A stretch of 64,000 nt of DNA from Pseudoips prasinana (lineage: Eukaryota; Arthropoda; Insecta; Lepidoptera; Nolidae). Positions 1 through 10,603 of the stretch are shown here, in pieces. Numbering within the stretch: position 1 is the first letter of the stretch; each line of letters begins with the position of its first letter. The notes beneath the pieces were generated by a model. The model was not told the origin of the DNA and did not search any database. It worked only from the letters and a program-made list of their open reading frames with translations. The translations under genes and the position numbers were made by a program. The DNA lies in contig OX621241.1 in assembly GCA_951640165.1 (NCBI GenBank), forward strand, positions 16,001,001-16,065,000, read 5' to 3'.

Positions 1-1950
1 ATAGGTCAATTTACGTAATTAAGCTCTATGTTCCATATTTTTTTTTGAAGATAGAGAATGTAAACTCTTTAGAATGCTATAATACCTTTTATTTATCCCC
101 CTTACTAAACAATATATTCTGCCCTTGAATATGAACCGGACCTGTAGCCCAGCGTTACAGTAACTACACAAAGAATAATTCTGTACCACATTAAATTGCA
201 ACTCGAATTATGTGTCGTTTACACCATTATACATGCTCAATGGCAAGGATTTCAGTGGACATTTATAAAAAATGTCAAGACTTTTCTCCAGAGCTTACTT
301 TTACCTCATACCTTTATCGACGCATGACGCTAGCAATGTACATGGCATAACACGCGAATTGCCTACTCCTCCCCCTTACCTGATGACCTTAACATAATAA
401 AGGTATTCCCCGCAAACGGAAGATGGAGGTACTCCGCCACAAACTGATCATCGTGAGGTTGTGCTATGCCTCTCTTATCCAGTCAGTAATTCTCTCTAGA
501 AATTGGGTTAATACTCCTTATTGTCAAGACTTTTTCTATTTGGTAACCTTGGCCCTGCATAACGACATCGGGGATCCGGTGCATTATACAGTTAAAATTG
601 CTTTCCGGTGACTCATAACGTGATTACGAATGGCCGCATTTATTAGCCTAGTCTAGTCAACACGATGTGTAGAAAAACATTTAATTCAATTAATGTAAAT
701 TAGTCGTAATAAATACGTGTACATCTTAGTTAAGGTAACGCTAAGGTTTGCAATTATTTACATAACATGTGCACCATATACATAATGAATTTTGGTACCA
801 AGATAGTATTTGTAATTAACATTGACTGTTTGTGTTTAGGTCGGATCGAGAATTGTAGAGGCTTGCTTAGCCGCTACCATTTTCGCTTTTATAGAAAAAT
901 ATAGTTCTAGTTACATTATCCAGATGGGGCCAAAATGTCCTATTGGGATCTTTCTGGAGAAAAGTAGCATTCCGCAATCTAGGAAGTGACGGTGGTGTTA
1001 TATACCGACTGTTCGCTGCAACTTTATTGAATGTGTTTTAGAAGTTGAACTGGAAATTAACTTACAAAGGAATCAACATACTCTAAAGAAAGCTCACAAT
1101 GTCAAGTAACAGTTTTCCTGATGAATTGACACTGTTCTCAGCGTGTGTCGGAGACATTATTTATGATTCGAAGTCGGCAATAATTTGATTTAAAATATCC
1201 AAAATGAAATCCAAAAATATCACATACCTATTAAAAATACCATAATACAAAGAAATTGTCTCTGACTATGTTTATTTACACCATATTATGTTGGGCATCG
1301 TCTTAACCAAACAGAAGGTTGTTCGCCAATATATGATGAACAAGGAGATCTAGAATATCCTATAAAATAATAAACAAAAAGGGCTAACTAACTAGTAAAG
1401 TAACTAGCTAACTAAAGGCAAAAGTCTACAAGCTATGTATTAACCTGATTACCTTATTGTGATGCTATGCCACTCACGCAAGTAGGACCTCATGAGCTAA
1501 TGAGAAATTTCGAATCGCATACTAACCTATGGTCGTTATAACATAAACGGATGCATTAGACGGAAAACAAGACAGGTGGACGTTACATTCCAATTTTATG
1601 TCAAAACAATAATAAAGTCAAAATGGGCTTGGGCATAAATTTTCCTGAATAAAGAATGTTAGACTAGAGACTGTGGGCAAATAACAGACCGCGTTGCCAC
1701 TCAAATTACAAAAAAAATGTTAATGTTAATATATGTCCGGAAGCCGGACATAAGGCCTACCATTATTGAACGGAAATGAGCCGGAAGGGCTAAAGAAGAA
1801 ATATTTGTAGAGCAGATAAAGGTGACCGACCTGCCCATGACCTCACTTTGGTAATGTCGACGTGCCTGTCCTATAATTGCCTGATAATTGATGCTGAGGG
1901 ACTGCAGTGGCTTAAATCGAAAATCTACTAGTGTGTGTGGTCAGTGATGA
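1..1950. other. AT-rich stretch, no gene seen
   Basis: No open frame longer than about 60 codons and no terminal repeats, tRNA-like boxes or transposon motifs that I recognise. Around 1736-1755 there is a small hairpin built on a TCCGG/CCGGA pair. I see nothing else to annotate. Confidence 0.5.
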
Positions 1951-1951
1951 C

Positions 1952-2305
1952 TTACAGCTCACTATGGGCTTCATAAGAAGGCTCAAGGTCTACCAAAGCG
2001 CAATGGAAAGGTTATGCTCGGAGTTTCCCTGCGGGATCGAATCAGAACTGTCGAATTGTTGTGTCCGCAAACGATCCAAATTACCGACATAACCCCAAAA
2101 ATTGCTAAGCTTCAGTGGGAGTGGGTGGGGCACATAGCTCGTAGAACTGACGGCCGTGTGGGCAAGCCGACAACTGTCGATCACAAGATAGTGGCTGGAA
2201 GCCGCTGGAAGCGGGTAGCACAATACCGGCAATTGTGGAAATTTTTGGGGGAAGTGTATGTCCAGCCGTGAACGTCTTTCGGCTGATATGATGATGATGT
2301 TGATG
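1952..2305 (+). pseudogene. Fossil RTE-type reverse transcriptase, C-terminal end
   Basis: This is the far C-terminal tail of a non-LTR retrotransposon polyprotein (endonuclease-reverse transcriptase, RTE-like), not a working gene. What is seen: a frame with MLGVSLRDRIRT at 2014, then KLQWEWVGHIARRTDGR, then VAGSRWKRVAQ, in the order expected for this region of RTE-like proteins; the LTMGFIRRLKVYQSAMERL segment just upstream lies in another frame, so there is a frameshift near 2010. The segment usually found between ARRTDGR and VAGSRW is mostly missing. After the stop the sequence runs into the CAGC...CGGCTGATATGATGATG tail, the usual (ATG)n 3' end of these elements. The catalytic RT and endonuclease domains are absent (5' truncated). 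Family assignment rests on remembered motif order. Confidence 0.7.
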
Positions 2306-2309
2306 AATT

Positions 2310-2918
2310 GATCTTGATATGATTGTTCGATTGAGTCACCTTACGGGATTCTATATATAATCCCGTAATAAGTCTGAAACATTACAATTATATAATTGGT
2401 CACGTAGGTAGGTCGGCTTGTAAAGGTAACTTTGGAAGAATATCTAGCGAAGCAAATCAATCGAGTGCGTGTTTTGATTAGTTACAGATATTTTATAAGA
2501 TCCTATTGACAACAAAAAAACCAAGAGAACTATGATTATTTAAATCCCGTCCTATTAATTACTTCCTTTGATAATGATAATTGGCTTTAAAATACGAGAA
2601 ACAAATTAATAGATACACAAAGCGAAGTTTCCACAAAGTTAAAAAAGTTGAAGTTTAAAAGTTGTGCCTGGCTCGCTGCTCCAGGAGTCGCGACGGGGAG
2701 AACTCGTTGCGAGTTGCTTTTCAATTTACATAACTATTGAACGAGCAGCGAACAGAGCCTTTATATATAAGAAAAATAATTTAGTCTGGAAGCTAAGCTC
2801 TTTTCTAATCTGAAAATATAAGCGTGCCTGTGTTGCTGTAAATGCAGATAAAATTAAAAATTCTGACCTTTACTCGAGAAGCTGTTTGTTAATTCTACCG
2901 ACTAGAGAACCTCTCAAG
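2310..2918. other. AT-rich stretch, no gene seen
   Basis: No frame, terminal repeat or RNA motif recognised. A short GC-richer patch at 2668-2715 contains CTGGCTCGCTGCTCC but shows no coding or tRNA-like structure. Confidence 0.45.
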
Positions 2919-3158
2919 TGTGAAGTAAAGACGGCTCTGAACCGAATTTCAGCTATTAATACGGGATTAAAATATTCAAGAGCCTTGTTTAACAATAGGT
3001 GCTCAAAATATAATTCTGTAGAATTTATTATATATTTGTGTGAAGTAAAATACGGCTCTATCCGAATTGCAGCTATTTATACGGGATCATAATATAGAGG
3101 ATCCTTGTTTAAATATAGGTGCTTAAACTATAATTCTGATGAATCTATTCGTTCAAAT
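2919..3158. repeat. Two-unit tandem duplication, period 120 bp
   Basis: The block starting TGAAGTAAAGACGGCTCT at 2921 recurs as TGAAGTAAAATACGGCTCT at 3041, and matching sequence continues (AATTTCAGCTATTAATACGG versus AATTGCAGCTATTTATACGG, then the TTGTTTAA..ATAGGTGCT and TATAATTCTG segments). The offset is 120 bp. The two units differ at roughly one base in six, so the duplication is old. Confidence 0.85.
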
Positions 3159-3367
3159 TATTCAAAAATTATTTTATACTTATAAATTGTTGTTTTGACA
3201 CCCCGTACAATATGAATCTGCTGTTAATTGTTTTAGTAAGATTAAGTTATTATCTTTTCGTGTATTTTATACACATAAACACGCTAACGTTATAAGAACT
3301 ATACATTAATGGATCGATACATCAAGCCTGATCGATAAGTTAGTAAAGCGTTTTAAATATGTACGTA

Positions 3368-3497
3368 TGACGCCAGCACGTCAAGCTACCGTAATCTGTC
3401 AAGTTTCCAAATTGAAAGTGAACCTTATGCTTAGGTGATAAAGTTGAAAATCTATAAAAGAAATTTGACAGATTCGGGTAGCTGGATCTGGCGTCTG
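3368..3497. mobile_element. 135-bp-family MITE, copy 1 (diverged)
   Basis: A short element made of long terminal inverted repeats: GACGCCAGCACGTCAAGCTA at the left, and GATTCGGGTAGCTGGAT...GGCGTCTG at the right. Flanked by TA on both sides. The core AAGTGAACCTTATGCTTAGG is in the same orientation as the copy at 57.4 kb. This copy is the most diverged of four and has lost a few bases near the right end. It has no coding capacity; a TA duplication suggests it is moved by a Tc1/mariner-type transposase (inference). Confidence 0.88.
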
Positions 3498-3499
3498 TA

Positions 3500-4012
3500 T
3501 CTATATGGCAACACTAAAACGAACGTCCACAAATGCCACGCAATCTTAATTAACGCCACCTATAAACTAGATCAGTTCATACAAAGTGCTAACAATTTCC
3601 TCCACCTGCACCCTAATCATATAATTTAACAGCAATCGATATCATTCGATATTTGGGCCACGGGCCAATGAAACCGATACCAATTACAGTCCAATTTACA
3701 TACCGAGTCGGCTTCCATAGATGACATAGGAATACAAATGTCTAACAAGTGCAATTGAGGTTTGTCGAAACGATTGGTAGGTGTGTGTGTGTGTTTTATT
3801 TCGAATATCTGATAGAATATTCTGTACGTCTGTACGAATTATGTCATGCAGGTACAGCATTTTAGGCGAATATTTTATTTCACGGCCGCTGTGACTCCTT
3901 CGGTAGTGAACTTGCTTTCTGGCCCAAAGGTAGTAGGTTCTTTTCTCGCACAAAACGAATATTTGTGTTTATGAACATTTTTCTTGGTCCTGTGTGTTTT
4001 CTATGTGTTATG
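3500..4012. other. No gene; GT microsatellite
   Basis: Contains a (GT)n run near 3781-3794. Open frames here are short and show no recognisable domain. Confidence 0.4.
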
Positions 4013-4085
4013 TGTATATCAGTTGTCTAGTATACATAGCACAAGCTTGGCTTAGTTTGAGCTAAATGGGGCTGTGTGATATTTC
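4013..4085 (+). repeat. SINE tail fragment
   Basis: The stretch TATATCAGTTGTCTAG...CTTGGCTTAGTTTGAGCTAAATGGGGCTGTGTGA aligns with the tails of the SINE at 50457-50715 and the fragment at 16800-16930 (ATCAGTTATCTGGTTTCC..., GCTTAGTTTTGGATCAGATGG). The tRNA-like head is absent. Confidence 0.6.
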
Positions 4086-4848
4086 GGTCGTTTTAAAAAA
4101 TAATCTCATAAGCACTTGGTTCACTTACAATGAATGAGATGAAGTAGGTTCATAGTAGTTAGAATTAAATTTGATATTAGTCGTAATTCGTAGTAACGTT
4201 AATATTTTTACGTCGTACAAGTTAATTAAATTTAGGCACAGTTGTTGTGTGTAATTGTAATGTAATTTTAATTTTGCTTTTTATAAATTTTGTTATGTTA
4301 ATTCTCTTCGTTCGTTAGGTAATTTGTTATATAAGATTTTGATTTATACATAGGAGACTTTACATAGCTTTGTGTGTGTATGTATCTCTACTATTACATT
4401 AGTATATATAACATGTAACTATATTAACGCACACCCTGAATATAGTTTGTTCAAAATCGTTTACTGAATCGATTTATATAATTGTTAATATAGATAATTT
4501 TTATTCCAAAACTAATTAAAACTACTGAAATTATTGATATATTAACCCTGTACAGTCAAAACAAATTGAAATGGACTATAAGACAAAGTAATAAGACTTT
4601 TAAAATCGCAGTTTTATTTGTATTCATACAAATTCCATAATACAATACAAATAAAGAAAAATGAACTTTATTCCAAGAAACTAATTTAGTAAATAACAAT
4701 GCATATACATGTAAATAAAAAAATCAGTGTATGTATTATGATCACAACATAATATTCTAATTGGGGTGTTTGGGGGTGTGCGTTAATTACTTTACATGTT
4801 GTATAGGTATAATAACGTAAGAAATCAGAACGTCTCCACGTTGTTGAA

Positions 4849-5112
4849 ATGTCGCGATATAATGAGAATTCTATGAATCTTCGTCCCAATATACATTTGT
4901 TATACTTCCAGACAAATTCTAATACCAGTATGGAATTACGGTCTACAAACGTGGGGTTGTGCCAAAAAACCAAAACACTAAAAGAATCCAACGATTCCAG
5001 AACAAAGTGTTACATGATAAAGTTAATGTGCCCTGATACACACGGCCACATATCAAGCTATACATTTCCAGTACAAGCTGATCTCGCGTTGTATAGGATT
5101 TCCATACAATGA
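4849..5112 (+). pseudogene. Fossil Jockey-clade reverse transcriptase, C-terminal part
   Basis: A decayed piece of the thumb/C-terminal region of a Jockey-like ORF2. Seen directly: peptide fragments in three plus frames, NLRPNIHLLYFQ, then ILIPVWNYGLQTWGCAKKP, then RIQRFQNKVLH, in the order of the Jockey pattern in which a leucine-rich stretch is followed by a W-x-Y-G-I-Q-L-W-G-C segment and an I-Q-R-F-Q-N-K segment. At least two frameshifts separate them. No endonuclease or YADD box is present, so the copy is 5' truncated. There is no host gene here; the overlapping 87-codon and antisense 101-codon frames are products of this fossil. Confidence 0.7.
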
Positions 5113-5114
5113 GA

Positions 5115-5985
5115 TGTCAGCATATATTGGAAAAGTATAGCTTGATATTGTAGCACACTCGCAGCAGCAAGAGGTAATCTTTAACGGGATCTAGGCAGAC
5201 CTTCTCAATGACAACACACGTATTAAACACCAATCACTTATTTTATTAAAATAAAATAATAAAACTAGATTCACAATGTATACTTTAGCACTCCATTTTT
5301 ATAACTATTGACAAACATCAATCAAACGTAAAATCATACTTTTTATTTCATTCGAATTCGCACGCTCTTATTTTAAAAGCTACGTCCAGCTATTTTAATA
5401 AAATGACCAGAGTTAGCTATCTTGATAAAAGAGGTTTTATTCTATAGGAGGTAAACGTGTGTACATAAGAAATTATGGATTACACAGCGATCTAATGATG
5501 GACTCCATTCCTAAGACCATTCCGAAATACGCCACAGTTCATGAATTTAGACTTTACCATAACACGGACGTAGTATGCGATACTACAGAAGTATTATAGT
5601 ACAAATAAGCTTTAAAACTACAATATTATAACTCTTGACTATATGCTAGTATCGCCAAAAGGAAAACATAATTTAAAAAAACCATTTACTAACAAAACAT
5701 CATATAGATGAACTTTAAATAATTTATTCTAGAAATATTAATTGCACTGCCACGGTTTTGAATAAATGTTATATTTATAGGATAAGTTTTAGTTATTGAT
5801 ACTTTTAATTGTTGACTTATTTCTAGTTATAACCATTCATTCCGTTTTACTTAGAATATATAATTGGAAATGAACTACAAAAGTAACCAATGTTTTATTA
5901 CCGCCCATACTTATATTTAAATAGAATTTAGACGCCACTATAATAGAATACTATAATCATCACATCACTAAGCCGACAAGTTGAT
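5115..5985. other. No gene seen
   Basis: AT-rich sequence without recognisable coding or repeat structure. Confidence 0.45.
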
Positions 5986-5989
5986 GGTT

Positions 5990-6244
5990 ATAAATACTTT
6001 AACACGATATCAATATATGGCAGGTGTCGCGTCGCGTGGAACACAAAGCAAAGATCGATAAGTACAAGTAATCGCATTACCGGTGACTGATACTCAACAT
6101 TACGAATACATGTAATAGATACAATTACATATCGGGACATAATGTGCTCTTTGTTCAAACAATTACGGTGGCTTTTCTGGGTTAAATCATATTAGTGAAT
6201 GAAACTTCCCAGGAATACTAGGTATCGATAATGTATTAGTTACA
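5990..6244. repeat. Dispersed local repeat, copy A
   Basis: About 250 bp that recurs, diverged, at 8948-9180 (copy C) and in part at 6937-7020 (copy B). Landmarks shared by A and C: AAATACTTTAACACGATAT, GTGGAACACAAA, AAGTACAAGTAATCGCATTA, AGTGAATGAAACTT and TAGGTATCGATAAT. Function unknown. It has no open frame. Confidence 0.75.
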
Positions 6245-6252
6245 TCTATACA

Positions 6253-6565
6253 TCTATACAAATAAATAAAATTGAAGTGTCTGTTTGTAACATTGAAATA
6301 ACCGATTTTTACTTCATGTATATGAATCTATATACGGTACATACTCCAAATTATTATTTTTTACAATTTTTGTCTGTCTGTCTGTCTGTTTGTTCCGGCT
6401 AATCTCTGAAATAGCTGGACCGATTTTGACGGGACTATTATTGGCAGGTAGCTGATGTAATAAGGAGTAACTTAGGGTACTTTTATTTTTGGAAAATCTT
6501 TTTTTTTGGAAATAAAAAACTAAATAAATTAATTAACACGCGGACGAAGTCGCGGGCACAGCTAG
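6253..6565 (+). mobile_element. Non-autonomous Helitron-like element
   Basis: Begins with TCTATACAAATAAATAAAA (an alternative start is the TC at 6245) and ends CGGACGAAGTCGCGGGCACA then GCTAG followed by T. The 3' end is nearly identical to that of the coding Helitron at 57739-59743 and matches the Helitron rule of a GC-rich hairpin followed by CTRR. Internal (TGTC)n at 6371-6390. It carries no gene. Confidence 0.8.
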
Positions 6566-6685
6566 TAATAAATATGTATACTTATTTAGTTTTTGATTAT
6601 ACAATCTATTCATGATTATGCAAAGTTTGATTCAATGATTAAATTGAACCCAGTTTTAACCAAAATACTTAATACAATATGTGTA

Positions 6686-6820
6686 CAGACGCCAGCACAT
6701 CCAGCTACCCCAATCTGTCAAATTTCTTTTATAGATTTTCAACTTTATCACAAAAGCACAAGGTTCACTTTCAATTGGGGAAATTTGACAGATTGGGGTA
6801 GCTTGATGTGCTGGCGTCTG
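6686..6820. mobile_element. 135-bp MITE, copy 2
   Basis: Begins CAGACGCCAGCACATCCAGC and ends TGTGCTGGCGTCTG, with inverted arms of about 40 bp and TA on both flanks. Core orientation is opposite to copies 1 and 4. Exactly 135 bp, like copies 3 and 4. Confidence 0.93.
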
Positions 6821-6936
6821 TACATCATGGTAACACTAACATTAATATAGAGGCATGGCAATTCCTGATCGTCTGGATGTATGGGAAGACTGATTACAGT
6901 GTTGTTTTCATAGCTCTCAGTGTTGATTTGATGTTT

Positions 6937-7020
6937 TTAAATACTTTAACATAAAATAAGTATCAATAAGTAAGTACAGGTAAACGCATTACCGGTAGTA
7001 GATTAGTAGTACCTTCATTA
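6937..7020. repeat. Dispersed local repeat, copy B (partial)
   Basis: AAATACTTTAACATAAAATA followed by AAGTACAGGTAAACGCATTACCGG matches part of copies A (5990) and C (8948). Confidence 0.65.
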
Positions 7021-7021
7021 T

Positions 7022-7113
7022 TTTTTATTTATTTATTTCTTTCAAAACTTTATGCACATAATTGTACAGAGGTGGACTTAATGCCGTAGGAATTTTCTCC
7101 CAGTCGACCTTAT
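7022..7113 (-). repeat. LINE 3' tail, minus strand
   Basis: Read on the minus strand: GGTCGACTGGGAGAAAATT, GGCATTAAGTCCACCTCTGT, ACAATTATGTGCATAAAG, ending in (AAAT)n. The order (CTGG.AGA, then a short stem, then AAG.CC.CCT.TGTAC, then a tandem-repeat tail) is that of the retrotransposon 3' UTRs at 35.2 and 63.1 kb. The coding part has been lost. Confidence 0.65.
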
Positions 7114-7119
7114 ATTATA

Positions 7120-8637
7120 TCTATATAAATAAAAAGACAAGTCCTGACTGACTGACTGACTCATCAACGCCCAGCCCGAACCGTTGGACCTAGAAAGCTG
7201 AAATTTTGCACAAATGTTTGCTTTATAATGTAGACAAGGAATAAGGAAGGATTTTTCGAAATTCAACCCCTAAAGGGGTAAAACAGGGGCGCTAAGTTAG
7301 TATGAAACTTTGCCGTTTTTGAAGTTTAAGGCATAAAAATTGGTATTTGGCCTTCCAGTTAAAAATAAAAAATCACGTATTTCAGGGTTTTTGGAAATTC
7401 CACCCCCAAGGGCGAAAAATAGGGGATGTAAGTTTGTATGGAAAAAGTGAATTTTTTTAAGTTAAACGCATGAAAATTGGTATTTGGCCTTTTAGTTAAA
7501 AATAAAAAAAATATATTTCAGCATTTTTGGAAATTCCAGCCCCAAGAGCGTAAAATAGGGAGTGTAAGTTTGTATGAAAAATGTGTCAATTTTTAAGTTA
7601 AACGCATGAAAATTGGTGTTAAGCATTTCAGTTAAAAATTAAAAATATATATTTCAGGATTTTTGGGAATTCCACCCCTTAGGGCGTAAAATAGGGCATA
7701 AGTTTGTATGAAAAATGCGACGTTTTTGAAGTTAAACCCATGAAAATTGGTATTTAAAAATAAAAAAATATTTATTTCATTTCATAAATATTTATTTCAT
7801 TTAGAATTCCACCCCTAAGGGCGACAAATAGGGGATGTAAGTTTGTATGAAAAATGTGACAATTTTGAGGTAAACGTGAGGTCGTGGTCGTTGTCGTCTA
7901 AGTAAAGATTTAGCGTTTTATAAGATTTGTAATTTCTTTTTTGGTAAATTTTATAACAAATTAAAATAACGACATTTTAATCAAATTGGGATAAAAAACG
8001 AATTTATCTAAAATTTGAGTTAGCGTAGTATAAATTGTTGGTGTCGAGATGATCGCACCCAAAAAACAGCATCTTAATTTTACTGATCTACAAGTTCACA
8101 ATTTTGTAACTAGATGGCGTTAATATCGTTTCAGATTCCGGAACTTAATTGGCATATCGGTTAAAATAAATAAATGCTTGAAATTAAAGTTAGACCAAAA
8201 CAGAATCAATAGATGATCGCCTAAATCTCACCCAAAATATATGCACACATCTTAATTTTACCGCTTTACAAGTTTATATTTTTGTTAGTAGATGGCGTAA
8301 TCATCGTTTTAGATCGCGCTATGGTTTCGTTCACAAAATGTCGAGTTACCTTTGTGATTAATGCATCGTTGATTATTATTTTACTTTATTTAACTTACTG
8401 ACTATACTTAAGGACAATTGATATGTATTCTTTGATTTTTGCTTGCTGATATCGGGTCCTTTTTGTAAATAACAGTAGCAAAGTAGTATTTCATTTATTT
8501 CTTAGTAAGGTTATTTATAAGTTAGGTTTTATTCAATTTATATTGCTTATTTGTTTTAAAAGTTATATTTTTTAGATTAAGCTAGAAGTAATTAGTTACA
8601 TTGGTCATCATTCAAAATTGTCGCGGGCACCAGCTAG
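7120..8637 (+). mobile_element. Helitron, 1.5 kb, without intact gene
   Basis: Starts TCTATATAAATAAAAAGACA, followed by a CTGACTGACTGACTGACTC run, and ends TCGCGGGCACCAGCTAG followed by T, the same ends as the helicase-bearing element at 57.7 kb. Inside are five tandem copies of a ~136-bp unit with the core AAATTCCACCCC.AAGGGCG, beginning near 7258, 7393, 7529, 7666 and 7803. The rest (7870-8600) is AT-rich with two diverged GATGATCGC...CATCTTAATTTTAC repeats (near 8048 and 8211). No Rep or helicase motif remains. Confidence 0.85.
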
Positions 8638-8650
8638 TATATTATAAATA

Positions 8651-8710
8651 GAATGTGCTCTTTAGGATATTAGTGTGGTATCTCACACTAATATCCCAAA
8701 GAGCACATTC
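8651..8710. repeat. Hairpin, 26-bp arms
   Basis: GAATGTGCTCTTTAGGATAT at 8651 pairs with ATATCCCAAAGAGCACATTC ending at 8710; arms of 26 bp with one mismatch and an 8-nt loop. The arm carries ATGTGCTCTTT, also found in dispersed-repeat copy A, so it is probably a rearranged piece of that repeat. Confidence 0.9.
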
Positions 8711-8947
8711 CCAGGAATACTAGGTATAAATAATTGATTAGGTACAAATTAAAAAAAATGGTTTTAAGTTGTAGCAATGATTACTTACGTAATCTTTTAT
8801 CGAAACCAGAAATACTTGCGAAGTTTCATTCACCTAGTATTTATCAAAATACATAGGATTAAAAGCGAAAATTGTAACAGCGATATACGAGTATGTAGAG
8901 CCTGAACAATACTGATGTCAATAGTTCAGTTCATGTTTCTACACCTC

Positions 8948-9180
8948 TTAAATACTTCAACGCGATATAACATTACAGGTGCCTCGTCGTGTGGAACACA
9001 AATATAAATAAGTACAAGTAATCACATTAACGGTCAGTGATCCGAATATTATGAACACGGTAACAGATACCTTCATTATAAATCGACGTTTTGTTCAATC
9101 TAATATGGTGTCTTTACTACTTGAAATCGTACTAGTGAGTGAAACTTGGTATAGTAGGTATCGATAATTGATACGTTACG
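8948..9180. repeat. Dispersed local repeat, copy C
   Basis: Aligns with copy A at 5990 through TAAATACTTCAACGCGATAT, CGTGTGGAACACAAAT, AAGTACAAGTAATCACATTA, GAGTGAAACTT and GTAGGTATCGATAATTGATA. Visual identity is roughly 70 percent. Confidence 0.75.
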
Positions 9181-9189
9181 TATGTATTC

Positions 9190-10190
9190 TATATTTCGGA
9201 CATTAAAGTAAAATATATTTTATATCGCGGGAGGTTTTCGCTTAACAATATGAATATTCCTTTATTCATTTTTAAGCTTTCGCAACCTTTACTTAATTGT
9301 GTGAACATTATATTCCAGCAATAATGTCTTTCTGTCCGAATTTCGGCCACGGCGGCCTGTCTCAATGGACTTGATGATTTTGTGTAATTTGCACAAATTA
9401 CCGAGTGAATGATTTTGACAGCACAATCCGAGAGAGTTCAAAATCAAAATTATTTATTAAAAAAAAAAGAAAAAAAAACAGAGCTTTTACTATGGAAACT
9501 AGATAGCTGATATATTACATTTATTCCGTAAAAAAATATCAGAACATATATGTGCAATCGTAATGTTTTACCCTACCGTGCAGTGCATGACGTGGCAGCT
9601 ACTGAGAAACTCACAGAAACACTGCCAGAAAACTGAGTAGTAATCCTTTTTTAAAATAAAATATAGGTACTTAAGATTAATTACAATTATATGACGGTTT
9701 ACTCAGAACAACTCAATCCCAAGTACTTTTGTCACTTAAATAATCAGAAATTTTGTAATATGCCCTGCTACACAATCTGGCAATTTAGCTTTAATGATTC
9801 GTTCTGAGAGGGCATTAATTTATCATGCCCTCTCAGAGCTATCTTGACTTGTACTGTCTTGTCTTGTACTTTAATCATGAAGATCAGTATCCTGCGATGG
9901 TAGAATGGCCATCCTAGTTTAGAAGGCGTCCAAGCAACACATCGTCCGGGTGGGGTTTCTTTTACAGATTTACTGTTTTCAAGTCACCGTATTCTATTTC
10001 GCTATGTATACATCGCATGCAAATTAAACTCAGCGGCGCGGCGCCCTGGGAAATGTAATTAATTACTTACCTTGCGACTCTCATGTTGGTAATAATTTAA
10101 TTACGGCAGATGAGTGTCACATCAGAATATAGAAGCAGTTTAGTGGTCCGTACGCGAAGGGCAAGATAAGGCACTATTACTACCCCTTTA
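9190..10190. other. No gene; small SINE fragment and A-rich run
   Basis: 9325-9362 holds TGTCCGAATTTCGGCCACGG, the antisense of the 3' part of the SINE at 17085-17460. 9456-9481 is an A-rich run. 9812-9838 has a short hairpin around GAGAGGGCAT. Nothing else recognised. Confidence 0.5.
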
Positions 10191-10194
10191 CGCC

Positions 10195-10392
10195 CGTATA
10201 CTACGGTTACGGAACGACTGGTTGTGCAGGGAAAAGTGGAGGGAAACAGATCGCGTGGCAGGTCACCTATGCGCTGGACTGACCAAGTAAAATCCGCAGT
10301 AGGAAGCTGCGTATTTGACTGTGCCAGACAGTCCGCCAACAGAGATGGCGGGAGATCGTGTAGTAAGCTGTGTCCACCTTTACACCACGGTA
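10195..10392 (+). pseudogene. Fossil endonuclease-reverse transcriptase C-terminus
   Basis: The frame reads ERLVVQGKVEGNRSRGRSPM, then RWTDQVKSAVG and a cysteine-containing tail, which is the typical end of an insect endonuclease-reverse transcriptase (basic GKVEG.R.RGRSP.RW.DQ.K segment). Everything upstream, including the RT active site, is gone, and no tail repeat is obvious. It is a dead 5'-truncated copy. The lineage differs from the RTE-like tail at 1952-2305 in this segment. Assigned from remembered motif order. Confidence 0.7.
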
Positions 10393-10603
10393 ATATTACT
10401 ATTATATAAATACCGTATGATTTTTCACTAAAGCTTTAGATGTAATTTATCATGATATACTGACAGCTAAAATAACCCAATTGGTATTGATGGATCTCTA
10501 TTGAGATGTTGTGTTTATTCAAGGTTTTATAAACAGGAGTTCCAAAAGGCTCGCACATGGGCCTTTAGCTGATTCGATACAATGTCAATAATCTACGCAG
10601 ATA

